From Dehalococcoidia bacterium (GTDB taxonomy: Bacteria; Chloroflexota; Dehalococcoidia; Lucifugimonadales; Lucifugimonadaceae): 42,907 nt of DNA. A model generated the notes under the pieces. It was not told where the DNA came from, ran no database searches, and was given only the letters and a program-made list of their open reading frames with translations. A program made the translations under genes and the position numbers. Shown piece after piece: positions 32,306-41,707 of the stretch. The stretch covers positions 1 through 42,907 of the forward strand of contig JAAZYI010000036.1 in assembly GCA_014239735.1 (NCBI GenBank), in the 5' to 3' direction. The stretch's first letter is position 1. Each line of letters starts with the position of its first letter.

Positions 32306-32881
32306 TTAATTAATTATATCTACCATTTCTATAAAATACTTGTGTATTCTTAAGTCACTTGTTAATTCGGGGTGGAAGCTAGTTCCTAGTATATTATTTT
32401 GTCTTACGGCGACTGGTGTATTATCACTAGATCTAGCAATTGTTTTTACATTTCTACCAAGCTTAATAATTGCAGGAGCTCTAATAAAAACTGCCTCAAA
32501 AAATTTTTCATCAGAATTAAATTGAATATTTTCAATAAAACTGTCAATTTGCCTGCCATAATAATTTCTGGAGGTAGTTATATCTAGTAACCCTAGAGGC
32601 TTGGGATCACCTTCTGTTATATTTTTTGATATCATTATTAATCCAGCACATGTTCCCCAAATTGGCATTCCTTTAGAAGATTTATCGGTAATCAGCGCAT
32701 CAAGTTTTGTGGATTTAAGTAGCTTGGATATAGTAGTGCTCTCTCCACCTGGTATCACGAGGCCATTAATGCTTTCTATATCTGACTTAGATCTTACCTC
32801 AAAAGTATCAACGTTTAATTTTTTGAAGCATGAGAGATGTTCATAAAAATCACCCTGTAATGCTAAAACGCCAATCTTCAC
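32306..32881 (-). CDS. pdxT: Pyridoxal 5'-phosphate synthase glutaminase subunit
   Basis: 191 aa, the usual length. The class I amidotransferase triad is Cys78 (WGTCAGLIM), with the His and Glu of SFHPELT near the C-terminus. VLALQGDFYEH and VIPGGESTTISKLL are PdxT signatures. It hydrolyses glutamine and channels ammonia to PdxS. It starts eight bases after the pdxS stop. Confidence 0.97.
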   Translation of the reverse strand: MKIGVLALQGDFYEHLSCFKKLNVDTFEVRSKSDIESINGLVIPGGESTTISKLLKSTKLDALITDKSSKGMPIWGTCAGLIMISKNITEGDPKPLGLLDITTSRNYYGRQIDSFIENIQFNSDEKFFEAVFIRAPAIIKLGRNVKTIARSSDNTPVAVRQNNILGTSFHPELTSDLRIHKYFIEMVDIIN

Positions 32882-32889
32882 TAAAGTAT

Positions 32890-33843
32890 TTATACCCCTC
32901 TATTTTCTAATCTTTCTTGAGATGGAAGCGAGGAAATATTTATGCCTACCATTGGCTCTCCTATATCTTCTGATACTTTTGCCAGTATATCTGGATTATC
33001 GTAATGAGTTGTAGCTTCAACAATAGCCTTGGCTCTTTTCTTTGAGTCTCCTGATTTGAAAATACCTGACCCAACAAATACCCCATCTACACCTATTTGC
33101 ATCATAAGAGCTGCATCTGCAGGCGTAGCAATTCCTCCTGCAGCAAAATTTACTACTGGCAATCTTCCTAGCCTTTTGATTTCGATTAGTAATTCATATG
33201 GGGCGCCAAGATTTTTTGCTTCTGTCATTAATTCTTCATTAGACATTGAAACAACCTTTTTAAGCTGACTGAATACAGTTCTTGCATGATAAACTGCCTG
33301 AACTACATCTCCAGTTCCTGCTTCACCTTTTGTTCTGATCATAGCTGACCCTTCGCCAATCCTTCGCAAAGCCTCTCCCAGATCTGTTGCCCCACAAACA
33401 AAGGGCATTTCAAAATCCCACTTATTAATATGAAAATTATTATCAGCAGGAGTCAATACTTCAGATTCATCCGCATAATCAACGCCTAGTTCTTGTAAAA
33501 TTTGAGCTTCAGCTAAATGGCCTATTCTGCACTTAGCCATAACAGGTATAGAAACTGATTTAATAATATCCTTTATCATCTTAGGGTCAGACATTCTTGC
33601 AACCCCTCCATCTTTTCTGATATCTGCAGGCACTCTTTCTAAAGCCATTACTGCTACTGCACCAGACCCTTCAGCAATTTTTGCTTCCTCAGCATTTACT
33701 ACATCCATTATTACCCCGCCCCTTAACATTTGGGCTAAGCCACCTTTAAGTCTCCAGCTACCAGCATCTGGAGCTTTAGAATTATTTATATCTTTAATAT
33801 TTGCTAGATTTTCTAAATCAGTTTTTTGTTTTGATGTTGCCAT
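32890..33843 (-). CDS. pdxS: Pyridoxal 5'-phosphate synthase lyase subunit
   Basis: 317 aa, with ~23 extra residues at the N-terminus relative to B. subtilis Pdx[14 protein letters not shown] holds Asp47, and Lys104 in VMAKCRIGH is the Schiff-base lysine; a second conserved segment is [16 protein letters not shown]. It condenses ribose 5-phosphate, glyceraldehyde 3-phosphate and ammonia to PLP. It follows gap by 47 bases, so the operon places the triose-phosphate enzyme next to a consumer of the same triose. Confidence 0.98.
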   Translation of the reverse strand: MATSKQKTDLENLANIKDINNSKAPDAGSWRLKGGLAQMLRGGVIMDVVNAEEAKIAEGSGAVAVMALERVPADIRKDGGVARMSDPKMIKDIIKSVSIPVMAKCRIGHLAEAQILQELGVDYADESEVLTPADNNFHINKWDFEMPFVCGATDLGEALRRIGEGSAMIRTKGEAGTGDVVQAVYHARTVFSQLKKVVSMSNEELMTEAKNLGAPYELLIEIKRLGRLPVVNFAAGGIATPADAALMMQIGVDGVFVGSGIFKSGDSKKRAKAIVEATTHYDNPDILAKVSEDIGEPMVGINISSLPSQERLENRGV

Positions 33844-33890
33844 TGTTAATTATTAGGTTTGGTTTAATTAGATTTACATTGTACCTCAAA

Positions 33891-34901
33891 TTAAGAAAGT
33901 TTAGATGAAACCATCTCAATTAAGTTAAAAGTTCTATTAGCATAGCCCCATTCATTATCGTACCAACCAACAATTTTGAAAAAGTTATCTCCAACTTGAA
34001 TAGTAGATAAAGAGTCAAAAATTACACTATGAGGATTTCCTTTAAAATCTTGAGAAACTAAAGGTAAGTTTGAATACTCCAGAAAACCTTTAAGTTCATT
34101 CTTTGAAGTATATTCAAATATAGAATTTATTTCATCTGAGGTGGTTTTTTTATTCAAAGAAACTGTAAGGTCAGTAACAGATACTGATGCTGTGGGAACT
34201 CTATAAGCCATTCCGTCTATCTTTCCTTTCATCTCTGGTATAACCTGCACAACTGCTTTTGCTGCTCCAGTAGTTGTAGGGATAATATTTTCAGAAGCAG
34301 TTCTTGATCTTCTTAGGTCAGAGTGAGGCTGATCGAGCACACTCTGATCATTTGTAAATGAATGAATAGTAGACATAAGAGCATGCTGTATTGAAAAATT
34401 TTCATTAAGCACTTTCACCATCGGTGCTACGCAGTTTGTTGTACATGATGCGTTGGAAATAATATTGTGAAGTTTGGGGTTATAATTTTTTTCATTAACC
34501 CCTAAAACAATTGTGATATCTTCATCTGTTGCAGGAGCAGAAATAATAACCTTTTTTACTGTGCCTGAAATATGTTTTTCTGCTTGGATCTTTTTAGTAA
34601 AAATACCTGTGCTTTCTACAACAATATCAACTTTTTGGTCAGTCCAATTTATTTGGGCAGGATCCCGCTCAGTAAATTTTTTAATGGGGCTTCCATTAAT
34701 TATTATTTCAGAATCATTGCAGTCGACATCACCATTAAAAATTCCATAACTTGTATCATATTTAAAGAGGTGAGCAGATGTTTTAGAATCTGCTAGATCA
34801 TTAACAGCAACTAATTCAACAGTGTTACTGTTAAGAATTAATTTAGTTAGTTGCCTACCAATTCTTCCAAATCCGTTTATTCCAATTCTTATTTTTTTCA
34901 T
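33891..34901 (-). CDS. gap: Glyceraldehyde-3-phosphate dehydrogenase
   Basis: 336 aa. NAD-binding INGFGRIGRQ is at residues 8-17; Asp35 (VNDLADS) favours NAD+. Catalytic Cys153 lies in SNASCTTNCVAP, and the His is in the HSFTNDQSVLD region. The C-terminal WYDNEWGYANR is conserved. It converts glyceraldehyde 3-phosphate to 1,3-bisphosphoglycerate in glycolysis. Four bases separate it from eno. Confidence 0.97.
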   Translation of the reverse strand: MKKIRIGINGFGRIGRQLTKLILNSNTVELVAVNDLADSKTSAHLFKYDTSYGIFNGDVDCNDSEIIINGSPIKKFTERDPAQINWTDQKVDIVVESTGIFTKKIQAEKHISGTVKKVIISAPATDEDITIVLGVNEKNYNPKLHNIISNASCTTNCVAPMVKVLNENFSIQHALMSTIHSFTNDQSVLDQPHSDLRRSRTASENIIPTTTGAAKAVVQVIPEMKGKIDGMAYRVPTASVSVTDLTVSLNKKTTSDEINSIFEYTSKNELKGFLEYSNLPLVSQDFKGNPHSVIFDSLSTIQVGDNFFKIVGWYDNEWGYANRTFNLIEMVSSKLS

Positions 34902-34905
34902 TTAA

Positions 34906-36201
34906 TTACCTTATAGAATTTGTTTTATGAGTATTATTTAACCCCTTGACTTTTAAGATATCACCAATGATTAATAATCTATTATATTTGTTAATTCTCT
35001 CGCCTCTAGCAGGGGCCCCAGATTTAATTTGAGTAGAATTTGTTCCTACTGCTAGATCAGCAATAAATGTATCTTCGGTTTCTCCAGATCTATGACTTAT
35101 GATTGTTTCAAATTTGTTATCTTGTGCAATCTTGATGGTTTCTATAGTTTCACTAACTGTTCCTACTTGATTAAGCTTGATAAGTATTGAGTTGCCTGAT
35201 TTCTCGTCTATTCCTTTTTTTAAGTACTTTTTTTGAGTTACATAAAGATCATCTCCAACTAGCTGTAATTTGTCTCCAATTCTACTGGTCATTTTTTTCC
35301 ATCCAGACCAATCATCTTCTGATAATCCATCTTCAATGCTATAGATAGGATATTTTTTTGATAATTCTTCGTAAATTTTTATCATTTCTTCAGAAGTTAC
35401 TGACTTATTCTCAGATTTCAATTCGTAATTATTGTTTGAATAAAATTCACTAGCTGCAACGTCAAGTGCAAATTTAACTTGTTCTCCTAATTTGAAGTTT
35501 GTTTTTTCTGTTGCTTTAGTTAGGAGCTCAAGGGGATCAGTATTTGTTAATCCTGGTGGTGCGAAGCCTCCTTCGTCACCTAGAGTTGTAGGCAATTTTT
35601 CTTTTTCTAGTATTTTTTTTAATGCGTTATATATTTGAAAGCCACATAGCAAAGACTCTTCATAATTATCAATGCCTGAAGGGACTACCATGAATTCTTG
35701 GAAGTCTGTTGAATTGAATGCGTGAGAGCCTCCATTTAAAACATTAAACATAGGATTGGGAAGTAAAAATAAGTCATTAGATGGTGAATGAATTTCTCTA
35801 ATATATTCAAATAATTCCAAATCTTTTGATTTGGCTCCAGCTCTTGCAGATGCCATGGATACGCCAAGTATTGCATTTGCGCCTATGGAGCTTTTTGACT
35901 CAGTTCCATCTTTATTAATCATTAATTCATCAATTTCTCTTTGATTAGATATATCTATTCCATTTAATAGTGGAGATAGGATGTTTTTGATATTGTTAAC
36001 AGCTTTTTGGACACTCTTGCCATTAAAAAGATCTGGGTTAGAATCTCTTAATTCTAATGCCTCCCTAGAGCCAGTACTTGCCCCTGAAGGCACAAAACTA
36101 GTCCCTGTATTTTTATCTGTTTCAACGCATGTATATATTGTTGGATTTCCTCTGGAATCAAGAACTTGTCTAGCATATATATTTTTTATGTATTCTGGCA
36201 T
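34906..36201 (-). CDS. eno: Enolase
   Basis: 431 aa, standard length. Signatures: ARQVLDSRGNPT at the N-terminus, SIEDGLSEDDW and LVGDDLYVTQ carrying Mg2+ ligands, ILIKLNQVGTVSETI with the catalytic Lys, and SHRSGETEDTFIADLAV. It converts 2-phosphoglycerate to phosphoenolpyruvate. It starts two bases after the rph stop; in some bacteria enolase also joins the RNA degradosome, so its pairing with RNase PH is notable though not proof of a link. Confidence 0.98.
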   Translation of the reverse strand: MPEYIKNIYARQVLDSRGNPTIYTCVETDKNTGTSFVPSGASTGSREALELRDSNPDLFNGKSVQKAVNNIKNILSPLLNGIDISNQREIDELMINKDGTESKSSIGANAILGVSMASARAGAKSKDLELFEYIREIHSPSNDLFLLPNPMFNVLNGGSHAFNSTDFQEFMVVPSGIDNYEESLLCGFQIYNALKKILEKEKLPTTLGDEGGFAPPGLTNTDPLELLTKATEKTNFKLGEQVKFALDVAASEFYSNNNYELKSENKSVTSEEMIKIYEELSKKYPIYSIEDGLSEDDWSGWKKMTSRIGDKLQLVGDDLYVTQKKYLKKGIDEKSGNSILIKLNQVGTVSETIETIKIAQDNKFETIISHRSGETEDTFIADLAVGTNSTQIKSGAPARGERINKYNRLLIIGDILKVKGLNNTHKTNSIR

Positions 36202-36203
36202 AT

Positions 36204-36878
36204 TTAACTTTTTAGTACCTTAATTTGTTCATCAAAAATATTTTTTATGCATTTTTTTCCTAAATCTAGCATTTGATTGAGTTCTTCATTAGAAAATGTG
36301 CCTTTTTCTCCAGTGCCTTGAATCTCAATCAAGTTAAAATCTGAATTCATCACAATATTTAAATCAACTTCAGCAGCTGAATCTTGTATGTAGTCAAGAT
36401 CATCGACAATTTTACCATCTACCTTGCCTACACTTATTGCTGATACAGGAGTTAGTATTCCTTGGTTATATAAATCTGGATATTTACTTTTTAATGCTAA
36501 TGCAATAGCTAGGTAGCCTCCATTTATTGATGCAGTTCTCGTTCCTCCATCAGCATTTATAACATCACAATCAACATAAATAGAAATTCCAGGCATTTTT
36601 TCTAAATTAGCAGAACCTCTTAATGCTCTACCAATTAATCTTTGTATTTCTTGAGATCTAGCATTTTTTTTACCTCTGGTTATTTCTCTTGTTACTCTAG
36701 AATTAGTGCTTGCAGGCAGCATTGAATATTCAGCAGTTATCCATCCGCTATCTTGAAGCCATTCTGGAACCTTACTTTCGAATGTAGCAGTGCATATAAC
36801 CTCTGTGTTTCCAGATTCATATAAAACTGATCCATCAGCATTTTTAATTATATTTGGAGTTATTTTTATTGGTCTCAA
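36204..36878 (-). CDS. rph: Ribonuclease PH, short N-terminus
   Basis: 224 aa from a TTG start. Conserved blocks are GWITAEYSMLP, RALRGSANL, CDVINADGGTRTASINGG (phosphate-binding GGTRTA) and DLDYIQDSAAEVDLNIVM (catalytic Asp residues). The first ~10 residues of typical RNase PH, including the R-x-D/A-G-R motif, are absent: the protein begins at the RPIKI equivalent, and an in-frame stop lies 18 bases upstream. It trims tRNA 3' ends by phosphorolysis. It is the promoter-proximal gene of the eno-gap-pdx run and is divergent from panE. Confidence 0.94.
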   Translation of the reverse strand: MRPIKITPNIIKNADGSVLYESGNTEVICTATFESKVPEWLQDSGWITAEYSMLPASTNSRVTREITRGKKNARSQEIQRLIGRALRGSANLEKMPGISIYVDCDVINADGGTRTASINGGYLAIALALKSKYPDLYNQGILTPVSAISVGKVDGKIVDDLDYIQDSAAEVDLNIVMNSDFNLIEIQGTGEKGTFSNEELNQMLDLGKKCIKNIFDEQIKVLKS

Positions 36879-36942
36879 TTTGAAATTAATAATTTATTTG
36901 TGTAGAAGTATTTCAGTAATTATCATATCTAATTAGAAGAAA

Positions 36943-37890
36943 ATGTCTATTGATAAAGAAAAACTAAAAATACTCCTGTACGGCGGAGGAGCAGTAGGAA
37001 GTTATTTTGCCGGCGCTTTAAATTTAGACGGTCATGATGTTTCCCTTCTAACAAGAGGTGCTCATTTAGATATAATTAAAGAATCTGGATTAAGAATGTC
37101 TACTCATTGGGGCAAATTTGAATCTAATTTGAAAGTAGTCGAAGCTCCAGAAGAATCTTATGATCTAATTATTCTAGCTGTAAAAACCTATTCCATTGAA
37201 GAAATTTTGCCGAACTTAAAGAAATTGTCTAATTCTAGTAATTACGTACTTTGCATTCAGAATGGAACTTTTACATATGATTTATTATCAAAAGAAATTC
37301 CTAAAGCTAACATTTTGAATGGATTAACTTATGTTGATGCTGTCCGGAATAGTGCTGGGTCAGTAAATCAGTTTGGAGAGGAAGCAAAAATAATTTTTGG
37401 GAAAGAAAATGTGACAGTTCAAGAAAGCAAAGATTTGGCTATTCTTCAACGCATCCTAGATTCTGAAAAAGTCCAAGTAGAATTCTCAGATAATATCCAA
37501 AAATCGATCTGGGGAAAATTAATTATGGTTGCTGCTATTGGATCCATGATGAGTTTTGCTAACTGTTCAGCCTCAAGAATTTTTGGGGACCAAAAATTAT
37601 TAATGATGCTTGAAGATATGATTAGAGAGATGAATTCAGTAGCCAAAAGTATTAATGTAAATCTAGATTTAGATTATGAATTGAATACAGTTCAAGGATT
37701 AAGAGATAGGTGTGATGAGATTCATGCTTCACTTAAAGAAGATTTAGACAACCAAAGACCTCTAGAGCTTAATGAGATACTTGGAGAAGCTATAAGAATT
37801 GGTAATAGAAATACAGTTAAAATGAGTACTTGCGAGTTAGTATTTAATAAACTTCACCCTTATATTTCTGGCGGCAAGAAATACAGTTAA
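36943..37890 (+). CDS. panE: 2-dehydropantoate 2-reductase-like (ApbA/PanE)
   Basis: 315 aa. The NADPH-binding motif is LLYGGGAVGSYFAGAL. The catalytic Lys is in SIWGKLIMVAAIGSM, followed by the ApbA C-terminal helical domain, with NRNTVKMSTCELVF near the end. It reduces ketopantoate to pantoate for CoA synthesis. The ApbA/PanE family also contains other 2-hydroxyacid reductases, so the symbol is probable rather than certain. Its stop overlaps the convergent lipoprotein gene by four bases. Confidence 0.85.
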   Translation: MSIDKEKLKILLYGGGAVGSYFAGALNLDGHDVSLLTRGAHLDIIKESGLRMSTHWGKFESNLKVVEAPEESYDLIILAVKTYSIEEILPNLKKLSNSSNYVLCIQNGTFTYDLLSKEIPKANILNGLTYVDAVRNSAGSVNQFGEEAKIIFGKENVTVQESKDLAILQRILDSEKVQVEFSDNIQKSIWGKLIMVAAIGSMMSFANCSASRIFGDQKLLMMLEDMIREMNSVAKSINVNLDLDYELNTVQGLRDRCDEIHASLKEDLDNQRPLELNEILGEAIRIGNRNTVKMSTCELVFNKLHPYISGGKKYS

Positions 37891-38624
37891 TTAGCCCTAG
37901 AAAGTATTAATAGCGAATAATCTTCTTTGAGAATTATTCGATTAAGTTTTAATATATCAGGTTTAATTTCAATTACTGAGAAATTATTTCCGCCGTAAAA
38001 AAATTCATAATCAGATAATTGCTGTTTATAAAACCAATCATCAAATTGAGGATATCTAGGCGATGATATTCTTAAATGAATTAAAGTTTTTGGTTTGTGT
38101 ACGCAACTTCCAGGTGGCTCTCCATTCTTACTCAGGACAGGATTATTATCTTCTGGGTCTGGACATCTTGAATCTTCAGCAATATCCAGCAAGGTTAAAA
38201 TTGTTGAAGTTTCTTCAATGAAAACTGTTTCATTAATTTTTATCTCAAAAATTTGATTAATGCTTCTTTGAGGGTATTCAGTTCTTGGATTCACTAAGAG
38301 TTTTGATATTATTTGCTCTTCAATTTCCAATTTTAAACTTGCTTTGTCATACCCCAAATTTTTAAATGTTATCTCGCTAAAATCTTCATCTTGGTTTATT
38401 TCTGAATAATTTGAAGAATTAACCTGAACTTTATGTATCTGGGGATTATAATTCTTTGCGTGAATTACTATATGAGTATCGAAAAATTCATAACCCAAAT
38501 ATTCAAATTTTTTAATTTCTTCTGGCTTATCATCAATAGCAACGGTATCTTTATCTCCGCAAGATATAATTGAAATAATAATAATAGAAAAAATAATTGC
38601 GTATATTTTTTTAAATTTCAACAT
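37887..38624 (-). CDS. Hypothetical lipoprotein
   Basis: 245 aa. Lipobox ends at Cys22 (SIISCGDKD). The mature part is beta-rich, with alternating short strands (YEFFDTHIVIHAKNYNPQIH; ASLKLEIEEQI; KTLIHLRISSPRYP). A CxxxxxxxxxxxxxxC loop sits near residues 155-175 (DSRCPDPEDNNPVLS, then GSCVHKP). It has no clear tie to the four-member family. No family is recognised; an extracytoplasmic location is likely. Confidence 0.72.
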   Translation of the reverse strand: MLKFKKIYAIIFSIIIISIISCGDKDTVAIDDKPEEIKKFEYLGYEFFDTHIVIHAKNYNPQIHKVQVNSSNYSEINQDEDFSEITFKNLGYDKASLKLEIEEQIISKLLVNPRTEYPQRSINQIFEIKINETVFIEETSTILTLLDIAEDSRCPDPEDNNPVLSKNGEPPGSCVHKPKTLIHLRISSPRYPQFDDWFYKQQLSDYEFFYGGNNFSVIEIKPDILKLNRIILKEDYSLLILSRAN

Positions 38625-38716
38625 GCTCTAAGTTTATGATAAATTTGTTTTAGTTTTCGAAATTAATATAATTTTTATTTGAATTTAGTCAAATTATTTG
38701 ACATATAAGGAGTACT

Positions 38717-39640
38717 TTGGGAAAAAGTCTAGCATTTTTTAAAGGGGAAATTATACCGCTTGAGGATGCAAAAGTTGGGATAATGACCCATGCTTTGCAT
38801 TATGGAACTGGTGTTTTTGAAGGGATTAGAGGGAATTGGAATGAAGATAAGGATGCAATTGTAGTATTTAGGTTAAGAGAGCATTATGACCGAATGATAA
38901 GAGGTTGCAAGATATTAAATATAGAATTGCCTTATAATGTCGATGATTTAATAGATATCACTACTGAATTAATTGAAAAATGTGGATATAAGGAAGATAT
39001 TTATATAAGGCCTCTTGCTTACAAAAGTGAAGAGAAAGTTGCTAATTTGAAATTACATGAACTTGCTAGCGACTTCACGTTAATGATTGTTCCATTTGGC
39101 AACTATATTGATAATGAAAAATCTATTAAGTGTCAGACTTCATCATGGAGGAGACCAGATGACTCAATGATGCCAACAGGCGTGAAGCTTTCTGGTCTTT
39201 ATACAACTAGTATATTAGCTAAAACAGAAGCAATCATGGCAGGTTTTGATGAAGCTATTCTTTTGAATCATGATGGAAGTGTGTCAGAAGGGAGCGGAGA
39301 GAATTTATTTATGGTTATAGGGAATGAAATAATAACTCCTGCTGAAACAGAGAATTGCTTATTAGGCATAACAAGAGATTGTGTATTTGAAATAGCAAAA
39401 AATGAAATGAACATTGATGTGTCATCCAGGAAGATTCATAGAAGTGAGATATATTTAGCAGATGAAATATTCCTAACCGGTACTGCTGCCCATATAACAA
39501 GCGTAGGTTCATTGGATAATAGAAAAATAGGAAATAATGAGGTTGGTCCATTAACCAAGGAATTGCAATCAATATATTTTAAAGCTGTTAGGGGCAATAA
39601 TAATAAGTATCAGAAATGGTGCACGGAAGTAAAAGTATAG
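38717..39640 (+). CDS. ilvE: Branched-chain amino acid aminotransferase
   Basis: 307 aa from a TTG start; AAGGAG at 38707-38712 is four bases upstream and decides it. Signatures: ALHYGTGVFEGIRG, PTGVKLSGLYTTSILAK with the PLP-binding Lys, and DGSVSEGSGENLFMV, which is the class IV aminotransferase motif. It carries out the last step of leucine, isoleucine and valine synthesis, transferring an amino group from glutamate. It depends on PLP, which pdxST nearby would supply. Confidence 0.95.
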   Translation: MGKSLAFFKGEIIPLEDAKVGIMTHALHYGTGVFEGIRGNWNEDKDAIVVFRLREHYDRMIRGCKILNIELPYNVDDLIDITTELIEKCGYKEDIYIRPLAYKSEEKVANLKLHELASDFTLMIVPFGNYIDNEKSIKCQTSSWRRPDDSMMPTGVKLSGLYTTSILAKTEAIMAGFDEAILLNHDGSVSEGSGENLFMVIGNEIITPAETENCLLGITRDCVFEIAKNEMNIDVSSRKIHRSEIYLADEIFLTGTAAHITSVGSLDNRKIGNNEVGPLTKELQSIYFKAVRGNNNKYQKWCTEVKV

Positions 39641-39642
39641 AC

Positions 39643-40341
39643 CTATTTATTAGAGCTTTCTATAATTAAATTAGGATTTTCGTACATATAAATTTTTTCA
39701 AGCTTTTCCTTTTTAATATTTGAATCTGAGGAAAATTTATTTATTATTTCGTTTAAATCGTTTAAATTTTCAAATTTTGAGAACCCTGTAACAATATCAA
39801 TTAAATTATTGCTTTCTAGCTTCCTTATACAATCTCTTAATTCATTGTTCCAATTAATTTGTAAATCTATACTTACTAAGCACCCTAATCCTTTCAATTC
39901 TTTAATTTTATTTAATCTGTTATTTAAATAACTATTCTCTAAATTGACTAATACTGGGATATAATTTTGAGTGATTAGCGAATTAATCTTTTCAGAAAAA
40001 TCTTTATTAAGGTCATAGGATGGAAATCTGCAAAAAATATACCTTGTTTTATTTATTGTTTTGAGGCTAGAAAAACTTTTGAAATTTATGTTTAAAGGAT
40101 AAACGATGCCTGAGGTTAATTCTGGTATTTGAAATTTCTCCAGCTTACTAGATTCTTTTTGCATTTCAATAAGTATGTCACTTATGTTGAAATTAATTGA
40201 ATCATAATATTCAGGGGCAGCACATATTCTATTAATATTCATTTCTTTCATTAATTTTAGCTTGTTAATAGAATCTGAAAGGGACACACAGTTTGGGTCA
40301 ACCTGAGGTATGATATTTGCTTTTAAATCGAAAAAATTCAT
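39643..40341 (-). CDS. Degenerate CpsB/YwqE-like PHP protein
   Basis: 232 aa from the ATG at 40341; a longer frame to 40395 adds an unlike hydrophobic lead. The opening FFDLKANIIPQVDPN lines up with the D-x-H-x-H-I-L-P-G-x-D-D-G metal site of CpsB-type tyrosine phosphatases, but both His are replaced (by Lys and Asn). RICAAPEYYD stands where the family has A-T-P-H-Y. The end (KIYMYENPNLIIESSNK) matches the family's Y-E-N-P close. The fold is probably kept while the metal centre is lost, so a phosphatase role is unlikely and a binding or regulatory role is possible. This assignment is by pattern only. Confidence 0.6.
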   Translation of the reverse strand: MNFFDLKANIIPQVDPNCVSLSDSINKLKLMKEMNINRICAAPEYYDSINFNISDILIEMQKESSKLEKFQIPELTSGIVYPLNINFKSFSSLKTINKTRYIFCRFPSYDLNKDFSEKINSLITQNYIPVLVNLENSYLNNRLNKIKELKGLGCLVSIDLQINWNNELRDCIRKLESNNLIDIVTGFSKFENLNDLNEIINKFSSDSNIKKEKLEKIYMYENPNLIIESSNK

Positions 40342-40411
40342 TAATTTTTTTATTTTTAGAATATAATTAACTAAAAATATATTACTCAATCTCAAAAGGG
40401 AAATAAATCTA

Positions 40412-41638
40412 ATGATAGATAAAGAAGTTGAAAAATTAATTCATCTAGAAGCACTTCGGCATAAAGAAGATCTAAATCTAATAGCTTCTGAAAATTATCC
40501 GTCAAAAGAAGTGTTAAAAGCTTGCGGTTCTATATTTAGCACAAAGTATGCAGAAGGTTATCCTAAAAAAAGATATTATGAAGGCTGCGAGATGGCAGAT
40601 GAGATTGAGACATTAGCTATTAATAGAGCTAAAGAATTATTTAATTGTGATCATGTAAATGTACAACCCCATAGTGGAACTCAAGCTAATATGGCAGTTT
40701 ACTTAGCTGTATTAAATTCAAATGATTCTGTGCTATCTATGAGGCTTGATCAGGGTGGGCATCTAAGTCATGGATCAAAAGTTAATTTCTCAGGGAAAAT
40801 ATATAACTTTAATTTCTATGGAGTTGATAGAGAGACAGAAATGATCGATTATGATGAAGTTGAGAAGCAAGCTAAATCCGTTAACCCAAAATTAATTGTT
40901 TGTGGTGCTAGTGCATACTCAAGAATTATTGATTTTAATAGATTTTCTAAAATAGCCAAATCTGTTGGTGCTTTACTTCTTTCAGATGTTGCACATATAT
41001 CAGGATTAATTGCTGGCAAAATGCATCCGAATCCAACCCCATTTTCTGACTTCGTAACAACAACAACACACAAGACTCTAAGAGGCCCTAGAGGAGCAAT
41101 TATAATGTGTTCAGAAAAATTTAAGCAGAGTATTGATAAAGCTGTTTTTCCTGGCATACAAGGAGGTCCATTTTTAAATATGATTGCTGGTAGGGCAATT
41201 GCTTTTAAAGAAGCAAGTAGTATAAATTTTCAGAAATATTCAAAGAATGTGGTGAGTAACGCTAAGGTTCTTTCTGAAGTAATTATTTCAAATGGATTTC
41301 GAGTAGTATCTGGGGGAACTGATAATCACCAATTTACTATTGATGTTTCAACGCAAGGTTATACTGGATCTGAAGTAGCCACTACACTAAAGAAAATTGG
41401 GATAATAGTAAATAAAAACGGGATTCCATATGATAAGCTTCCTCCAAAAATTACATCGGGAGTAAGAATTGGTACTCCTGCCCTCACTTCTAGAGGAATG
41501 TTAAATGATGAAATGCAATTAATAGGAAATATAATATCTGAAGCAATTTACTCAAGAGACGATAATAAGAAATTAGATAGCCTAAAATCTAGAGTTAAAG
41601 ATATTACTGAAGGATTTAGTTTTCCGGGTTATGATTAA
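40412..41638 (+). CDS. glyA: Serine hydroxymethyltransferase
   Basis: 408 aa. The PLP lysine is Lys221 in TTTTHKTLRGPRGA. Other signatures are LIASENYPS, SGTQANMAVY, SDVAHISGLIAG and PGIQGGP. It interconverts serine and glycine with transfer of a C1 unit to tetrahydrofolate. The C1 link with the formate dehydrogenase and sarcosine-oxidase-like genes is functional only, since they are 27 kb away. Confidence 0.98.
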   Translation: MIDKEVEKLIHLEALRHKEDLNLIASENYPSKEVLKACGSIFSTKYAEGYPKKRYYEGCEMADEIETLAINRAKELFNCDHVNVQPHSGTQANMAVYLAVLNSNDSVLSMRLDQGGHLSHGSKVNFSGKIYNFNFYGVDRETEMIDYDEVEKQAKSVNPKLIVCGASAYSRIIDFNRFSKIAKSVGALLLSDVAHISGLIAGKMHPNPTPFSDFVTTTTHKTLRGPRGAIIMCSEKFKQSIDKAVFPGIQGGPFLNMIAGRAIAFKEASSINFQKYSKNVVSNAKVLSEVIISNGFRVVSGGTDNHQFTIDVSTQGYTGSEVATTLKKIGIIVNKNGIPYDKLPPKITSGVRIGTPALTSRGMLNDEMQLIGNIISEAIYSRDDNKKLDSLKSRVKDITEGFSFPGYD

Positions 41639-41651
41639 ATACAAATAATGA

Positions 41652-41680
41652 TTGTTAGTTTTTTGATTATGCGCTACAAT
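41652..41680 (+). promoter_or_regulatory. Sigma-70-type promoter for rpsF-ssb-rpsR
   Basis: TTGTTA (41652-41657), a 17-base spacer and TACAAT (41675-41680) match a -35/-10 pair. The rpsF ATG follows 27 bases after the -10 box, with AAAAGGA as ribosome binding site between. Confidence 0.6.
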
Positions 41681-41707
41681 CCCATACTTGGAAAAGGATA
41701 GTAAATA

